NCBI GenBank assembly: GCA_046484325.1
Contig: JAWOJB010000034.1
Coordinates: forward strand, 1-26,930
Direction of reading: 5' to 3'
Origin: JAWOJB01 sp046484325
GTDB taxonomy: Bacteria; Actinomycetota; Acidimicrobiia; Spongiisociales; ZC4RG35
DNA: 26,930 nt
This document shows positions 1-9,200 of the stretch, piece after piece. A program made the position numbers and the translations under genes. Every line of letters starts with the position of its first letter. The stretch's first letter is position 1. The notes beneath the pieces are model-generated. The model ran no database searches. It was not told the DNA's origin and saw only the letters and a program-made list of their open reading frames with translations.

Positions 1-556
1 CGTCGGGGGGAGTGGGGAAGGAGTCGGACCGCTCGAACAACGCCTGCTCCACCACCGAGCCGTCCAGACCCGACAGCATCCCCCACGCCCGGTAGCCGCT
101 TCGATCGAGTGTGGGCTGGAGCAGGAAGTGGCGGCCGTCGAAGACGTCCTGCTCGTCCCTCCGGGTCATGCGCCGGTGGCGGGCCACCAGCCGGCGCACA
201 CCGGCCACATCGAGGGCCACGGCGGCATCCAGCGCCCGGTCCTCACCGACCAGATCGGCCAGCCGGGCGGCCTCCACCGCCTGATCGAACGACATCTCAC
301 CCCGAGCCGCGGCCTCCCCGATCGAACGATGCCCCGACCGGGACAGGCGGGTGAGCGACACCGCCGTCTCCGTCGACACCGCCAGCCGCCCCGCCAGCCA
401 CTCGGCGACGGTGCGGCAGCCATCGGCGGTGGGCACCTGGCGGGCGTCCAACTCCGCCACGATCACGGCCTGCTCGGCCCGGGCCGAGGCGATCACCGCC
501 TCCAGGCGGCCGAGGCGCTGCTCCAACGCATCGGTGGTAGCAAGAGACCATTCCAT
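1..556 (-). CDS. DUF222 / 13E12-repeat-family protein, N-terminal part (runs off the left edge)
   Basis: Reading the minus strand from 556 gives an open frame to the window edge (about 185 codons, no stop). It starts MEWSLATTDALEQRLG and continues with a helical region containing DGCRTVAEWLAGRL, RGEMSFDQAVEAARL and RRLVARHRRM. This is the typical look of the DUF222 domain of actinobacterial 13E12-repeat proteins, which usually carry an HNH nuclease domain at the C-terminus. That half would lie outside the window, so nuclease function is family knowledge, not seen here. An in-frame ATG exists at 568, but ATG 556 sits 7 nt after a TATGGT box, the leaderless spacing seen repeatedly in this window, so I chose it. 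Neither start has a Shine-Dalgarno. These proteins are often multicopy; their cellular role is poorly known. Confidence 0.75.
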   Translation of the reverse strand, partial: MEWSLATTDALEQRLGRLEAVIASARAEQAVIVAELDARQVPTADGCRTVAEWLAGRLAVSTETAVSLTRLSRSGHRSIGEAAARGEMSFDQAVEAARLADLVGEDRALDAAVALDVAGVRRLVARHRRMTRRDEQDVFDGRHFLLQPTLDRSGYRAWGMLSGLDGSVVEQALFERSDSFPTPPD

Positions 557-563
557 GAGACGC

Positions 564-569
564 ACCATA
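564..569 (-). promoter_or_regulatory. Candidate -10 box (TATGGT) for the DUF222 gene
   Basis: TATGGT is followed by 7 nt and then ATG at 556, which would put the transcription start on or next to the start codon. It overlaps the alternative upstream ATG. No clear -35 is visible. Confidence 0.4.
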
Positions 570-632
570 ACGAACGGCTGTGACAGAAAACGATGCAGGA
601 TCGCCGATGACAATGCATGAGAACGTCGTCTC

Positions 633-1520
633 TCAGCCCAAACCGGCCACGATCCCGTCGAGCAGGTCGTGCTCGCTCACCAGCACCTCGGCCACCCCCA
701 GCCTCCGCATGACCTCACGGGCGATCAGCGACCCCGCCAGGATCACCGGCGCCCGACGGGGATCGAGTGCCGGGATGGCGGCCGTCTCCTCCACGGTCAG
801 CCCCGCCAGCCGGACCACCAACCGGTCGAGGGCGTGCCGTCCTATCACCGAGTGGTGCACCCGGCGCCGGTCGTAGGCGGGCAGATCGAGGGCGATGGCG
901 GCCAGGCTCGTCCAGGTACCGGCCACTCCGATCACCGTGCCCGGGTCAGAGGGCAGGTCGCGGTGCCGGAACTGCCCGTCGGTGTGGTGGTACACGGCCA
1001 CGAGCTGATCAAAGTCGGCCGGTCGGTCGGGCAGCAGCCTCTCGGTGACCCGAATCGAGCCGATGTCGACGCTGACCCCGACGACCTCGTCACCCGTCTG
1101 CCAGACGAACTCGGTGGATCCTCCGCCGACGTCGACGACCATGAAGGGACCCGGCCGGTCGAGCCCGGCGGTGGCGCCGCGGAAGGCCAGCCCCGCCTCC
1201 TCGCCCCCATCGATGAGCTGGGGGCGGATGCCCAGGGCCGCCTCGGCCCGGTCGAAGAACACCTCGCGGTTCTCGGCGGCGCGGCTGGCGGCCGTGGCGA
1301 CGGCCCGCGCCGTGGTCACGCCGTGCTCGACCATGAGCCGGCCAAACCCCTCGAAGACCTCCAACGTCCGCTCGACGGCGTCGTCGGCCAGCCTTCCGGA
1401 GGCGAAGACCCCCTGCCCCAGCCCGGTCACCACCTGGATGCGCTCGAGCTCGACACCGGCGTCGTCGACGACGAGCAACCGCATCGAGTTGGTGCCGATG
1501 TCGACGGCGGCCCTGGGCAT
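633..1520 (-). CDS. ppx: Ppx/GppA-family exopolyphosphatase / guanosine pentaphosphate phosphohydrolase
   Basis: This 295-aa protein is an ASKHA-fold phosphatase of the short actinobacterial Ppx type. It shows the N-terminal phosphate-binding motif DIGTNSMRLLV (residues 7-17), TAASRAAENR, a GGEEA segment, VVDVGGGSTEF near residue 130, GVAGTWTSLAA, and the C-terminal VSEHDLLDG. Members hydrolyse polyphosphate or convert pppGpp to ppGpp; sequence alone does not say which dominates. It is about 300 residues, so it lacks the C-terminal HD-like extension of E. coli Ppx. A strong Shine-Dalgarno GGAGGAG lies 6 nt before ATG 1520. It is the last gene of the eno-ftsB-DUF501-ppx run, 30 nt after DUF501, and may also have its own promoter (TAGCTT) that overlaps the DUF501 stop codon. 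Confidence 0.92.
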   Translation of the reverse strand: MPRAAVDIGTNSMRLLVVDDAGVELERIQVVTGLGQGVFASGRLADDAVERTLEVFEGFGRLMVEHGVTTARAVATAASRAAENREVFFDRAEAALGIRPQLIDGGEEAGLAFRGATAGLDRPGPFMVVDVGGGSTEFVWQTGDEVVGVSVDIGSIRVTERLLPDRPADFDQLVAVYHHTDGQFRHRDLPSDPGTVIGVAGTWTSLAAIALDLPAYDRRRVHHSVIGRHALDRLVVRLAGLTVEETAAIPALDPRRAPVILAGSLIAREVMRRLGVAEVLVSEHDLLDGIVAGLG

Positions 1521-1547
1521 GGCGTGCTCCTCCGGCGAGATGGTTCC

Positions 1548-1553
1548 AAGCTA
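1548..1553 (-). promoter_or_regulatory. Candidate -10 box (TAGCTT) for ppx, built on the DUF501 stop codon
   Basis: The TAG stop of DUF501 (1551-1553) is the first half of TAGCTT. A start about 7 nt downstream would give a leader of about 20 nt that contains the GGAGGAG ribosome site of ppx. Confidence 0.4.
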
Positions 1554-2078
1554 CCGCGGTTCCACCCAGTCGGGGTTGCGGGCACCACCGTCACCGGACG
1601 CCACCACGCACGGGACGGTGCAGTCGAGCGGCTCGACCCAGGGAGCCACCACCTCTCCCACCGGGTTGTCGTTTCCCGCCAGCGTATCGGCGTAGTGGGC
1701 GTGGAGGCACTTGACCCCGCTCCGGGCGCCCGCCACTCCCCCTTCGGGCCGCACGGCGGCGCCGTCGGGCACCAGGGCGTCGCGGTCGGCCGCGTAGCGC
1801 CGGTGGGCGGTGGCGAGCCGGGCCCCGAACCCGGGATCCGAAACCGCCTTGGCCTCCATGCGCTTCACCCCGCCGCCCGACTCGAGCCGGCCGATCCGGC
1901 GAACCGCCAGCGGGCAGGTGAGCCACCAGCTGGTCGGGAAAGGCGTGCCGTCGTCGAGCAGAGGGGGCACCGCCACCACTACCGGCAGACCGAGGTGGCA
2001 GCGGCAGACGACCTCGGAGGGGGCCCGGAGCGGTCGCCCGATCTGGGCCGCCACCGTCTGGGGATCGTCCGGCGTCAT
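1551..2078 (-). CDS. DUF501 domain protein
   Basis: This 175-aa soluble protein begins MTPDDPQTVAAQIGR. It has the DUF501 hallmarks: CRCHLGLP near residue 30, DGTPFPTSWWLTCP, a central LESGGGVKRME segment and GVKCLHAHYAD toward the C-terminus, followed by NPVGEVV. The conserved Cys and His residues would suit metal binding, but that is inference. The biochemical function of the family is unknown. It is typically found between the divIC/ftsB-like gene and ppx in Actinobacteria, as here. Its ATG at 2078 overlaps the ftsB stop codon as ATGA, which fixes the start and indicates translational coupling. Confidence 0.9.
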   Translation of the reverse strand: MTPDDPQTVAAQIGRPLRAPSEVVCRCHLGLPVVVAVPPLLDDGTPFPTSWWLTCPLAVRRIGRLESGGGVKRMEAKAVSDPGFGARLATAHRRYAADRDALVPDGAAVRPEGGVAGARSGVKCLHAHYADTLAGNDNPVGEVVAPWVEPLDCTVPCVVASGDGGARNPDWVEPR

Positions 2079-2485
2079 CGACCTCCGGCGAGATCCCGGC
2101 CGGTGACGAAGTCCCAGAGCCGCTCCCACCACGCTCGCTCGTCCACCGACCCGGACCCGGCAGCCATCCGATCGGTGGCGGCCGGCCCCGACGACTCCGG
2201 TTCGAGGACCACGTAGGCGGTCTCTCCCTCCCGCACATACCCCAGCTTCTCCCGCGCCAGCCGCTCGATCTCCGCCGGAGTGTTGAGGGCCTCCACCTGG
2301 GACTCGAGCAGCCGGTTCTCCTCGACCAGCGCATCCAAGCGGGCCTCCGCCTCCGAAACCTGGGTCCGCTGCTCGACGATCTGCCGGAACGGGATCACGT
2401 TCGTCACCATCGCCAGGCCCACGAGCAGCACGGTGGCCGGGACCAGCAGCCACGTGGGACGCCGGGGCGGGGCGAGGGTGCTCAC
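2075..2485 (-). CDS. ftsB: FtsB/DivIC-family septum formation initiator
   Basis: This 136-aa protein is a single-pass type II membrane protein. A short cytoplasmic N-terminus is followed by a transmembrane helix at about residues 13-32, then a coiled coil (about 36-66), then the family motif PAEIERLAREKLGYVREGE and a hydrophilic tail rich in Ser, Glu and Trp. FtsB/DivIC pairs with FtsL and FtsQ/DivIB at the divisome, outside the membrane. The start is GTG at 2485, which overlaps the TGA of enolase as GTGA, so it is translationally coupled to eno. In many Actinobacteria the same gene follows eno. Whether it should be called FtsB or DivIC cannot be decided from sequence. Confidence 0.92.
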   Translation of the reverse strand: MSTLAPPRRPTWLLVPATVLLVGLAMVTNVIPFRQIVEQRTQVSEAEARLDALVEENRLLESQVEALNTPAEIERLAREKLGYVREGETAYVVLEPESSGPAATDRMAAGSGSVDERAWWERLWDFVTGRDLAGGR

Positions 2486-3753
2486 CGCCGGAAGGTCTCC
2501 CAGCCCGCGTACCGGGCGGAGTCGCCCAGCGTCTCCTCGATCCGCAGCAGCTGGTTGTACTTCGCGGTCCGTTCGGCCCGGGCCGGAGCGCCCGACTTGA
2601 TCTGGCCGGCGTTCGTGGCCACGGCGAGGTGGGCAATGAACGAGTCCTCGGTCTCGCCCGACCGGTGGCTCACCATGCGGCCGAAGCCGGCGCGCTCGGC
2701 GGTCTCCATGGTGTGGAGGGTCTCCGACAGCGACCCGATCTGGTTGACCTTCACGAGGACGGCGTTGGCGGCACCCTCCCGGATGCCGCGCTGCAGGATC
2801 TCATCGTTGGTCACGAAGATGTCGTCGCCCACCAGCTGGACCCGGGCCCCGAGCCTGGCGGTGAGCGCCTTCCATCCGTCCCAGTCGTCCTCGGCCATCC
2901 CGTCCTCGACGGAGACGAGCGGGAACTCGTCGACTAGTCCGCTCAGGTAGTCGACCATCTCGGCCGAGCTCATCTCGCCGCCCTCCAACTCGTAGCGGCC
3001 CTCCCGGTGAAGCTCGGTGGCCGCCACGTCGAGCGCCAGGGCGATCTCCTCGCCGAGCGCGTACCCGGCCGCCTCGATCGCCTCGGCGAGCAACTCCAGC
3101 GCCGCCCGGTTGGTGGGGAGGTTGGGGGCGAACCCGCCCTCGTCGCCGACGTTGGTGGCCAATCCCCGACCGGCCAGCACCTTCTTGAGCGACTGATACA
3201 CCTCGGCTCCCGCCCGAAGGGCGTCCCGGAACGTGGGCAGCCCTCCCGGGACGAGCATGAACTCCTGGATGTCGACCGAGTTGGCGGCGTGCGCACCCCC
3301 GTTGAGCACGTTGAGGCAGGGCACCGGCAGCACCCGGGCGGAGGGGCCGCCCAGATACCGGAACAGCGGCAGCCCCACCTGCGCCGACGCCGCCCTGGCG
3401 GCGGCCAGTGACACGGCCAGCACCGCGTTGGCCCCGAGCTTGGCCTTGTTGGGCGTCCCGTCGAGATCGAGCATGACCTGGTCGAGGTGCTCCTGGTGGG
3501 TGGCATCGAGGCCGAGCAGGGCGGGCGCGATCACCCGCTGGACGTTGTCGACGGCCCGCAGCACCCCCTTGCCGGCGTACCGGTCGCCTCCATCCCGGAG
3601 CTCCACCGCCTCGAGGGTCCCGGTGGAGGCCCCCGACGGCACCGCCGCCCGGCCGAAGGCCCCGCCGGAGAGCGTCACCTCGGCCTCGACGGTGGGGTTC
3701 CCCCGGGAGTCGAGGATCTCGCGGGCGCGAATCTGGGTGATCGTGGTCGACAT
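2482..3753 (-). CDS. eno: Enolase
   Basis: This 423-aa protein converts 2-phosphoglycerate to phosphoenolpyruvate in glycolysis and gluconeogenesis in the cytosol. It is full length and has all family landmarks: AREILDSRGNPTVEAEV near the N-terminus, SGASTG, GDEGGFAPN, the Mg-ligand regions SVEDGMAEDDW and VGDDIFVTN, the catalytic-lysine motif VKVNQIGSL, and SHRSGETED followed by QIKSGAPARAERTAKYNQLL. ATG 3753 has GGAAGG 6 nt upstream. A TAGCCT box about 25 nt upstream suggests its own promoter, which would drive the eno-ftsB-DUF501-ppx group. Confidence 0.98.
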   Translation of the reverse strand: MSTTITQIRAREILDSRGNPTVEAEVTLSGGAFGRAAVPSGASTGTLEAVELRDGGDRYAGKGVLRAVDNVQRVIAPALLGLDATHQEHLDQVMLDLDGTPNKAKLGANAVLAVSLAAARAASAQVGLPLFRYLGGPSARVLPVPCLNVLNGGAHAANSVDIQEFMLVPGGLPTFRDALRAGAEVYQSLKKVLAGRGLATNVGDEGGFAPNLPTNRAALELLAEAIEAAGYALGEEIALALDVAATELHREGRYELEGGEMSSAEMVDYLSGLVDEFPLVSVEDGMAEDDWDGWKALTARLGARVQLVGDDIFVTNDEILQRGIREGAANAVLVKVNQIGSLSETLHTMETAERAGFGRMVSHRSGETEDSFIAHLAVATNAGQIKSGAPARAERTAKYNQLLRIEETLGDSARYAGWETFRR

Positions 3754-3778
3754 CGCCGCCTTCCGTTCGTCGTCCGCG

Positions 3779-3784
3779 AGGCTA
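3779..3784 (-). promoter_or_regulatory. Candidate -10 box (TAGCCT) for eno
   Basis: It lies in the 57-nt mazG-eno gap, 25 nt before the eno ATG. This leaves a short leader carrying the GGAAGG ribosome site. The same hexamer precedes the parvulin lipoprotein gene and glpD in this window. Confidence 0.45.
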
Positions 3785-3810
3785 GCCCGCCCTGGTGAAC
3801 GGACCGTGAA

Positions 3811-5277
3811 TCACGATTCGGCGGTGGCCTGCTTGGCCCGTTCCCAACGCTCGTCCATCTCGGTGAGGGAGAGCCCGCCCAGTGGCCCCTCCGACTCCAT
3901 GGCCCGGAACCGTCGGGAGAAGCGCTCGTTCGACCGGCGCAGGGCGACCTCGGGGTCGACGGCGAGGTGGCGGGCGAGGTTGACGACGGCGAACAGGAGG
4001 TCGCCGAGCTCGTCTGCAGCCGCCGGGGCGTGGAGGACCGCGGCCAGCTCGTCGACCTCCTCCCTGACCTTGTCGAGCACCGGCCCCGGCTCGGGCCAGT
4101 CGAACCCCACCTTCGCCGCCCGGTGCTGGAGCTTGGCGGACCTGGCCAGGGCGGGCATCCCGGCCGGGACGCCGTCGAGCGCCGACCCCGGGGCGGCCCC
4201 GGTCCGCTCCTCCTGCTTGATCCGGTCCCAGTTGCGTTTCACCTGCTCGGGGGTGTCCGCCTCGACGTCGCCAAACACGTGAGGGTGCCGCCGCACCAGC
4301 TTCTGGCGGAGGTTCTCGGCCACGTCGTCGATGTCGAAGGCCCCCACCTGTCGGGCGATGGCCGCGTGGAAGAGGACCTGCAGCAGCACGTCGCCCAGCT
4401 CGTCCTCGACCTCGGCGTAGGCGACCCAATCGGGATCGCCGCCCTCGGGGAGGGCAGCCAGCGCCTCGGTGAGCTCGTGGGTCTCCTCGACGAGGCTCGT
4501 CACGAGCGAGTGGTGGGTCTGGGCCCGGTCCCAGGGGCACTCCTCCCGCAGCCGGTGCATGGTGCGGATCACCCCCACGAGCCCGCCGGGTTCGGGCGAG
4601 AGGAAGATCGACGTCCGTGGCCCGGCCAGGCCCGGGTCGACCTCGTCCACCGTGACGGATACGACCGAGGCGCCCGGCGAGCCGAGGTCGGTGAGGACCA
4701 CCACCTCGGTCCCCTCCGGCACGACCCTGCCCAGGCGGGCGGTGGCGTCGGCGAGCACCTCGGGGATGTCGACGTGGGCGAGGACGGTCGGCTTGTCAAC
4801 CACCAGCGGCGCCGGCAGATGATGAGCGTCGAGCACCTGCAGACCGTCCCGGAGGGGGTCGACCCCGACCTCGGCGAGGACGGCGTCGAGGAACGACTCG
4901 GCCGGGTGGACCCGGATGTCGACCCCTCGCTCGGCGCACAGCCTGCGCAGCTCGCCGACGGCGAACTCACCAACGAGCGGGCTGCCGGGTACCGCGTAGA
5001 CGACGGCGCCCGGGGTCTCGAGGACGCGGGCGGCGATAGCCGGGTACACCTCTTCGAAGCGCTCGAGTCGCTCGTACAGGTCGTCGCAGGAGACGACGGG
5101 ACGCCGCCCGGCCAGCTGCTCGGCGGCGGGGTGGCGGAGGGTGCGGATGACGACGGTGCGACCGGGATCCTCGAGCATCCGGCGGGCGTCGTCAGGCACC
5201 CGGTCGAAGTCGCCGGGACCGAGCCCAACGACGTCTACTCGGGTGGCAGGATCTCTGGAATCGGGTCTGTCACCCAT
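3811..5277 (-). CDS. mazG: YabN-type fusion: tetrapyrrole-methylase-like domain plus tandem MazG NTP pyrophosphohydrolase
   Basis: This 488-aa protein has three parts. Residues about 13-225 resemble SAM-dependent tetrapyrrole methylases (VDVVGLGPGDFD, then VYAVPGSPLVGEF), as in Bacillus YabN. Residues about 240-345 are a first MazG domain (ECPWDRAQTHHSL, EE264-x2-E268, E293-x2-D296). Residues about 380-470 are a second MazG domain (KVGFDWP, EE406-x2-E410, E423-x2-D426). MazG cleaves NTPs, including non-canonical ones, to NMP and pyrophosphate; the substrate of the methylase-like half is unknown in this family. I chose ATG 5277: it keeps only 12 residues before the first conserved strand but overlaps the upstream lipoprotein gene by 43 nt. 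No better start exists between the stop of that gene and the conserved region. The longer in-frame start (5334) would overlap by 100 nt. Confidence 0.9.
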   Translation of the reverse strand: MGDRPDSRDPATRVDVVGLGPGDFDRVPDDARRMLEDPGRTVVIRTLRHPAAEQLAGRRPVVSCDDLYERLERFEEVYPAIAARVLETPGAVVYAVPGSPLVGEFAVGELRRLCAERGVDIRVHPAESFLDAVLAEVGVDPLRDGLQVLDAHHLPAPLVVDKPTVLAHVDIPEVLADATARLGRVVPEGTEVVVLTDLGSPGASVVSVTVDEVDPGLAGPRTSIFLSPEPGGLVGVIRTMHRLREECPWDRAQTHHSLVTSLVEETHELTEALAALPEGGDPDWVAYAEVEDELGDVLLQVLFHAAIARQVGAFDIDDVAENLRQKLVRRHPHVFGDVEADTPEQVKRNWDRIKQEERTGAAPGSALDGVPAGMPALARSAKLQHRAAKVGFDWPEPGPVLDKVREEVDELAAVLHAPAAADELGDLLFAVVNLARHLAVDPEVALRRSNERFSRRFRAMESEGPLGGLSLTEMDERWERAKQATAES

Positions 5278-6152
5278 GTGCCGTACTTCGGATCGACCTC
5301 GACCACGGCGGCGTCGATCTTCGCGGTGAGCCATTCGTTGAACAGGGTCGTCGACCGCTCCCGCTCGATCGCCGAGACGATGTCGTCTCTCAGCTCGTCG
5401 AACACGGGCTCGGTCCGCTCCCCGACGAGGATGAGGTGATAGCCGAACTGGCTTCGGACCGGCCCCGTCACCTCGCCGATCGGCGCCTCGAACGCCCCGG
5501 TGGCGAACTCCGCCACGTAGTTACCGAGCTGGCCGCATCCGAGGTCGCCGCCGTTGTCGGCCGCCGAGGGATCGGTCGACACCGCCGAGGCCACCTCGGC
5601 GAAGTCCTCGCCGGAATCGAGCCGGGCCTTGGCCGCGAGCGCTCCCTCCTCGCTCTCGCTGAGGATGTGGCTCACGCAAGCCTCGGTGAGCGAGGTCAGC
5701 TGCTGATCGAAGCGCTCCCGCACCTCTTCGTCGGTGGGTGGGCCCGCCTCCTCGACCAGTCGCTCGGTCACGGCCCCCTGGATGAGGATCGAATGGGCGA
5801 CACGCCGGACGAGGGCGTCGGTCACGCCTTGCTGTTCGAGGAAGTCCTCGTACTCGACCTCCGCCGGCACGACCTCGGCCTTGAGCTCCTCGTAGCGGGC
5901 CTCGATCGCCTCGTCGTCGAAGGTGATGTCGAAATCGGCGGCGGCTCCCTCGACCATCATGACCTCGACGATGGTGTTGCGGAGGTTGGTCGAGAAGTTT
6001 TCCCGGGTCTGCGCCCCGCCCTCGGGCGACAGCTCTTCGATGGACTCGAGCCTGATGTCGGTGCCGTCGACCGTGGCCACCACGGCGCCCCCGCCGCCGC
6101 AGGCGGCCAGGACGAGGGCGAGGGGCATGACGAGCAGGAACCAGCGTTTCAC
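5235..6152 (-). CDS. Parvulin-type peptidyl-prolyl isomerase lipoprotein (SurA/PrsA-like)
   Basis: This 305-aa exported folding factor carries a lipoprotein signal peptide (MKRWFLLVMPLALVLAAC, lipid-attachment Cys18), an N-terminal helical chaperone-like region (about 30-150) and a parvulin domain at about 157-246 (CVSHIL, then GGDLGCGQL, FGYHLILVGER). A C-terminal helix and a Pro-rich tail follow. It should sit on the outer face of the membrane and help fold secreted proteins. The parvulin domain holds two cysteines, Cys159 and Cys206, beside the usual histidine and glycine motifs, so a disulfide or ligand is possible. The start codon is GTG at 6152 with GAGG 6 nt upstream. The nearby TAGCCT box suggests a promoter serving this gene and mazG. 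Confidence 0.92.
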   Translation of the reverse strand: MKRWFLLVMPLALVLAACGGGGAVVATVDGTDIRLESIEELSPEGGAQTRENFSTNLRNTIVEVMMVEGAAADFDITFDDEAIEARYEELKAEVVPAEVEYEDFLEQQGVTDALVRRVAHSILIQGAVTERLVEEAGPPTDEEVRERFDQQLTSLTEACVSHILSESEEGALAAKARLDSGEDFAEVASAVSTDPSAADNGGDLGCGQLGNYVAEFATGAFEAPIGEVTGPVRSQFGYHLILVGERTEPVFDELRDDIVSAIERERSTTLFNEWLTAKIDAAVVEVDPKYGTWVTDPIPEILPPE

Positions 6153-6179
6153 GAAGACCTCGGGGGACGAGAGAGGGCG

Positions 6180-6185
6180 AGGCTA
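6180..6185 (-). promoter_or_regulatory. Candidate -10 box (TAGCCT) for the parvulin lipoprotein gene
   Basis: It lies in the 58-nt gap after mfd, 27 nt before the GTG start. This would give a leader of about 20 nt with a GAGG ribosome site. Confidence 0.4.
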
Positions 6186-6210
6186 GTGGCTCCGAGCGCC
6201 AAGACGGCCG

Positions 6211-9200
6211 TCACCCGCCGGGAGGCCACATCGCCCGGAGGAAGCCGAGCAGGCCGGCCACCAGGTCGCCGGGGGCGGGGACGAAGACCACCCCCTCCGA
6301 GGCCCGGAGCACCGAGCGAGGCTGAAGGCGGGCGAGCCTCACCTCCTGGGAGGCCGAGAGGTCGACGGGGCCGAGCCGGACCTCGTTTCGCAGCTTGACG
6401 ATCTCCCGCAGGCCGACCCGCACGGCCTCCACCCGGAGCCGGGCGATCTCGACCAGGGCCGCCGCCGCCGGAGGCTTGGCCCCGAACCGGTCCTCCCATT
6501 CGCCGGCCACGTCGTCGACCTCCGATTCGACGGTGGCGAGGGCCAGGCGCCGGTAGGCCTCGAGGCGGAGCGACTGCTCGGGGACGTAGGACTCGGGCAG
6601 GTGCGCGTCGACCGGCAGCTCGATCCGGACCTCGACCGGCTCGGCGTGCTCGCCCGTCCGGCCCTCGAGCTGCTCGACGGCCTCGGCCACCAGTTCGGCA
6701 TACAGGTCGAACCCGACGGCGGCGACGTGCCCCGACTGGACCTCGCCGAGCACCGACCCGGCCCCGCGGATCTCCAGGTCCTTCAGCGCCAGCCGGAAGC
6801 CCGAGCCGAGGTCGGCCGCCTCGCCGATCGCCTCGAGCCGGCGGTGGGCCTCCTCGGTGAGCGACTGGTCGGGCGGGTGGAAGAGATACGCATAGGCCCG
6901 CTGGCTCGACCGGCCGACCCGGCCTCTGAGCTGATAGAGCTGGGCAAGGCCGAGGAGGTCGGCCCGCTCGACGATGAGGGTGTTGACCTGCGGGAGGTCG
7001 AGCCCCGACTCGATGATCGTGGTCGCCACCATCACGTCGTACTCACCGGCCCAGAAGTCGAGCATGACCTGCTCGAGCTGGGCCTCGGACATCTGGCCGT
7101 GGGCCACGGCGTAGCGGGCGTCCGGGACCAACTCGCGGAGCCTCGCCAGCGCCCGGTCGATCGAGCGCACCCTGTTGTGGACGTAGAAGACCTGCCCGTC
7201 GCGCAGGAGCTCACGCCGGATGGCGGCCGACACTGCCTGCTCGTCGAAGGGGCCGACGAAGGTGAGGATCGGGTGGCGGTCCTCGGGAGGCGTGCGGATG
7301 TGGGACACGTCGCGGATCCCGGTCAGCGCCATCTCGAGGGTCCTCGGGATGGGCGTGGCGGTGAGGGTCAGCACGTCGACGCCCACCTTCATCCGCTTGA
7401 TGCGGTCCTTCGCCACGACACCGAAGCGCTGCTCCTCGTCGACGACGAGCAGCCCCAGGTCCTTGAACCGGATGTCGTCTGAGAGGAGACGGTGGGTACC
7501 GATGACCACGTCCACCTCCCCGGTGGCGAGGGCGTCGACCACCGCCTGGGACTGGCGGGGGGTGAGGAACCGGGACAGCATCTCGACCCGCAGCGGGTAG
7601 GGGGCGAACCGCTCGGAGAACGTCTGCTGGTGCTGCTGGGCCAGCAGGGTGGTCGGGCACAGCACGGCAACCTGCTTGCCGCTCGTCGCCGCCTTGAATG
7701 CGGCCCGGACCGCCACCTCGGTCTTGCCGAAGCCGACGTCGCCGAACACCAGCCGGTCCATCGGTCGGTCCGTCTGCATGTCGGCCTTGACGTCGACGAT
7801 GGCGGTGAGCTGGTCGGGGGTCTCCTCGAAGGGAAAGGCCGACTCCATCTCCCGCTGCCACGGCGAGTCGAGGTCGTAGGCGTGGCCGGGCGCCGCCGCC
7901 CGCAGCCGGTGAAGGCGGACCACCTCCTCGGCCACCACCGCCGCCGCCTTGCGGACCCGGTCCTTCGTCTCCGACCAGTCCCGGCCCCCCATCCGGGAGA
8001 CCCGGGGCTCCTCGCCGCCCGTGTACCGCTTCACCGCCGCCAGTTGATCGGTGGGGACGTAGAGCCTGTCCCCGGCGGCGTAGGCCACCACCAGGTAGTC
8101 CCGCTCCACCCCCGCCATCGTCCTCGACACCAGCCCCTCGAACCGCCCGATCCCGTGTCGATGGTGGACGACGTAGTCGCCCTCCCGCAGGTCTCCGTAC
8201 TCCTCGCCCACCGCCGCCGTACGTCGGGTCACCCTCCGGTGGGCCCGCCGCCGCCCGGCGATCTCCTGCTCGCCGAGCACGGCGAACCCCTGGTCGGGCA
8301 GGACGGCGCCGAGGTGGATGCCCGAGGCGATCACGGCCGGCTCCGCCCGCTCGAGCCGCTCCTTGCGATCGAGGGCGAGGCCGCTCTCGGCGAGGATCCG
8401 GGCCACCCGGTCGGCGGCGGCGGCGCCGTCCATGGCCACCACCGTGACCACGCCCTGGGCCCGCAGACGGGCGAGCGCCCCGGCCACCGACTCCGGCTCG
8501 CCCGGCGTGGCATCGAGGCCCCGCACCGAGAGCACCCGGTCGGCCGGGCCCGCAGGCACCGGGGGCAGCTCGAGCACGGGGGCCCCGGCGAGGGCCTCGT
8601 CCAGGTCGAGGAACAGCCCGGGGTGCACCCCGGCGGCGGGAGCGCCGGCACCCCAGGTGGGCGCCAGCGCCTCGGCGAGCGACGCCTCCTCATCGATCAG
8701 CTCCCGGCCGCGGTCCGCCGCCCTCGTCGGGTCGACGAGCACCACCGCCCCCCCGGCAGGCACCTCCGAGACCAGGCTCCGATCGGGTGCGAACCACGGC
8801 ATCCACGACTCCATCCCCTCGAACAGGTGCCCCTCGGCGAGACGGTCCCAGATGGAGGCGTTCCACGGCTCGGATCTGGCCAAACCCCGCGCCACCCCGG
8901 CGACGTCGGGGTCGGCCCGGAACTCGCGGGCGGGGAAGGCCTCGAGAGCATCCAGTGGATCGCGGGACCGCTGGTCGCCGACCGCGAACACCCGGATGTC
9001 GTCGACGGCGTCGCCCCAGAAGTCGAGCCGCACCGGCTCCTCGGCCTGGGCGGGAAAGACGTCGAGGATGCCACCGCGCACCGCGAACTCGCCGCGCGCC
9101 TCCACCCGGTCGGTGCGGTGATAGCCGAGCGCCGCCAGCACCCTGGCGAGCTCGGGAAGAGGGGCCTCCTCCCCGCGGGCCAGCCGGAACGGTTCGGGGG

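Noticed and set aside
618..635. Short inverted repeat TGAGA ... TCTCA at the ppx stop codon
   Set aside because: Only 5 bp with an 8-nt loop; too weak to call a terminator.
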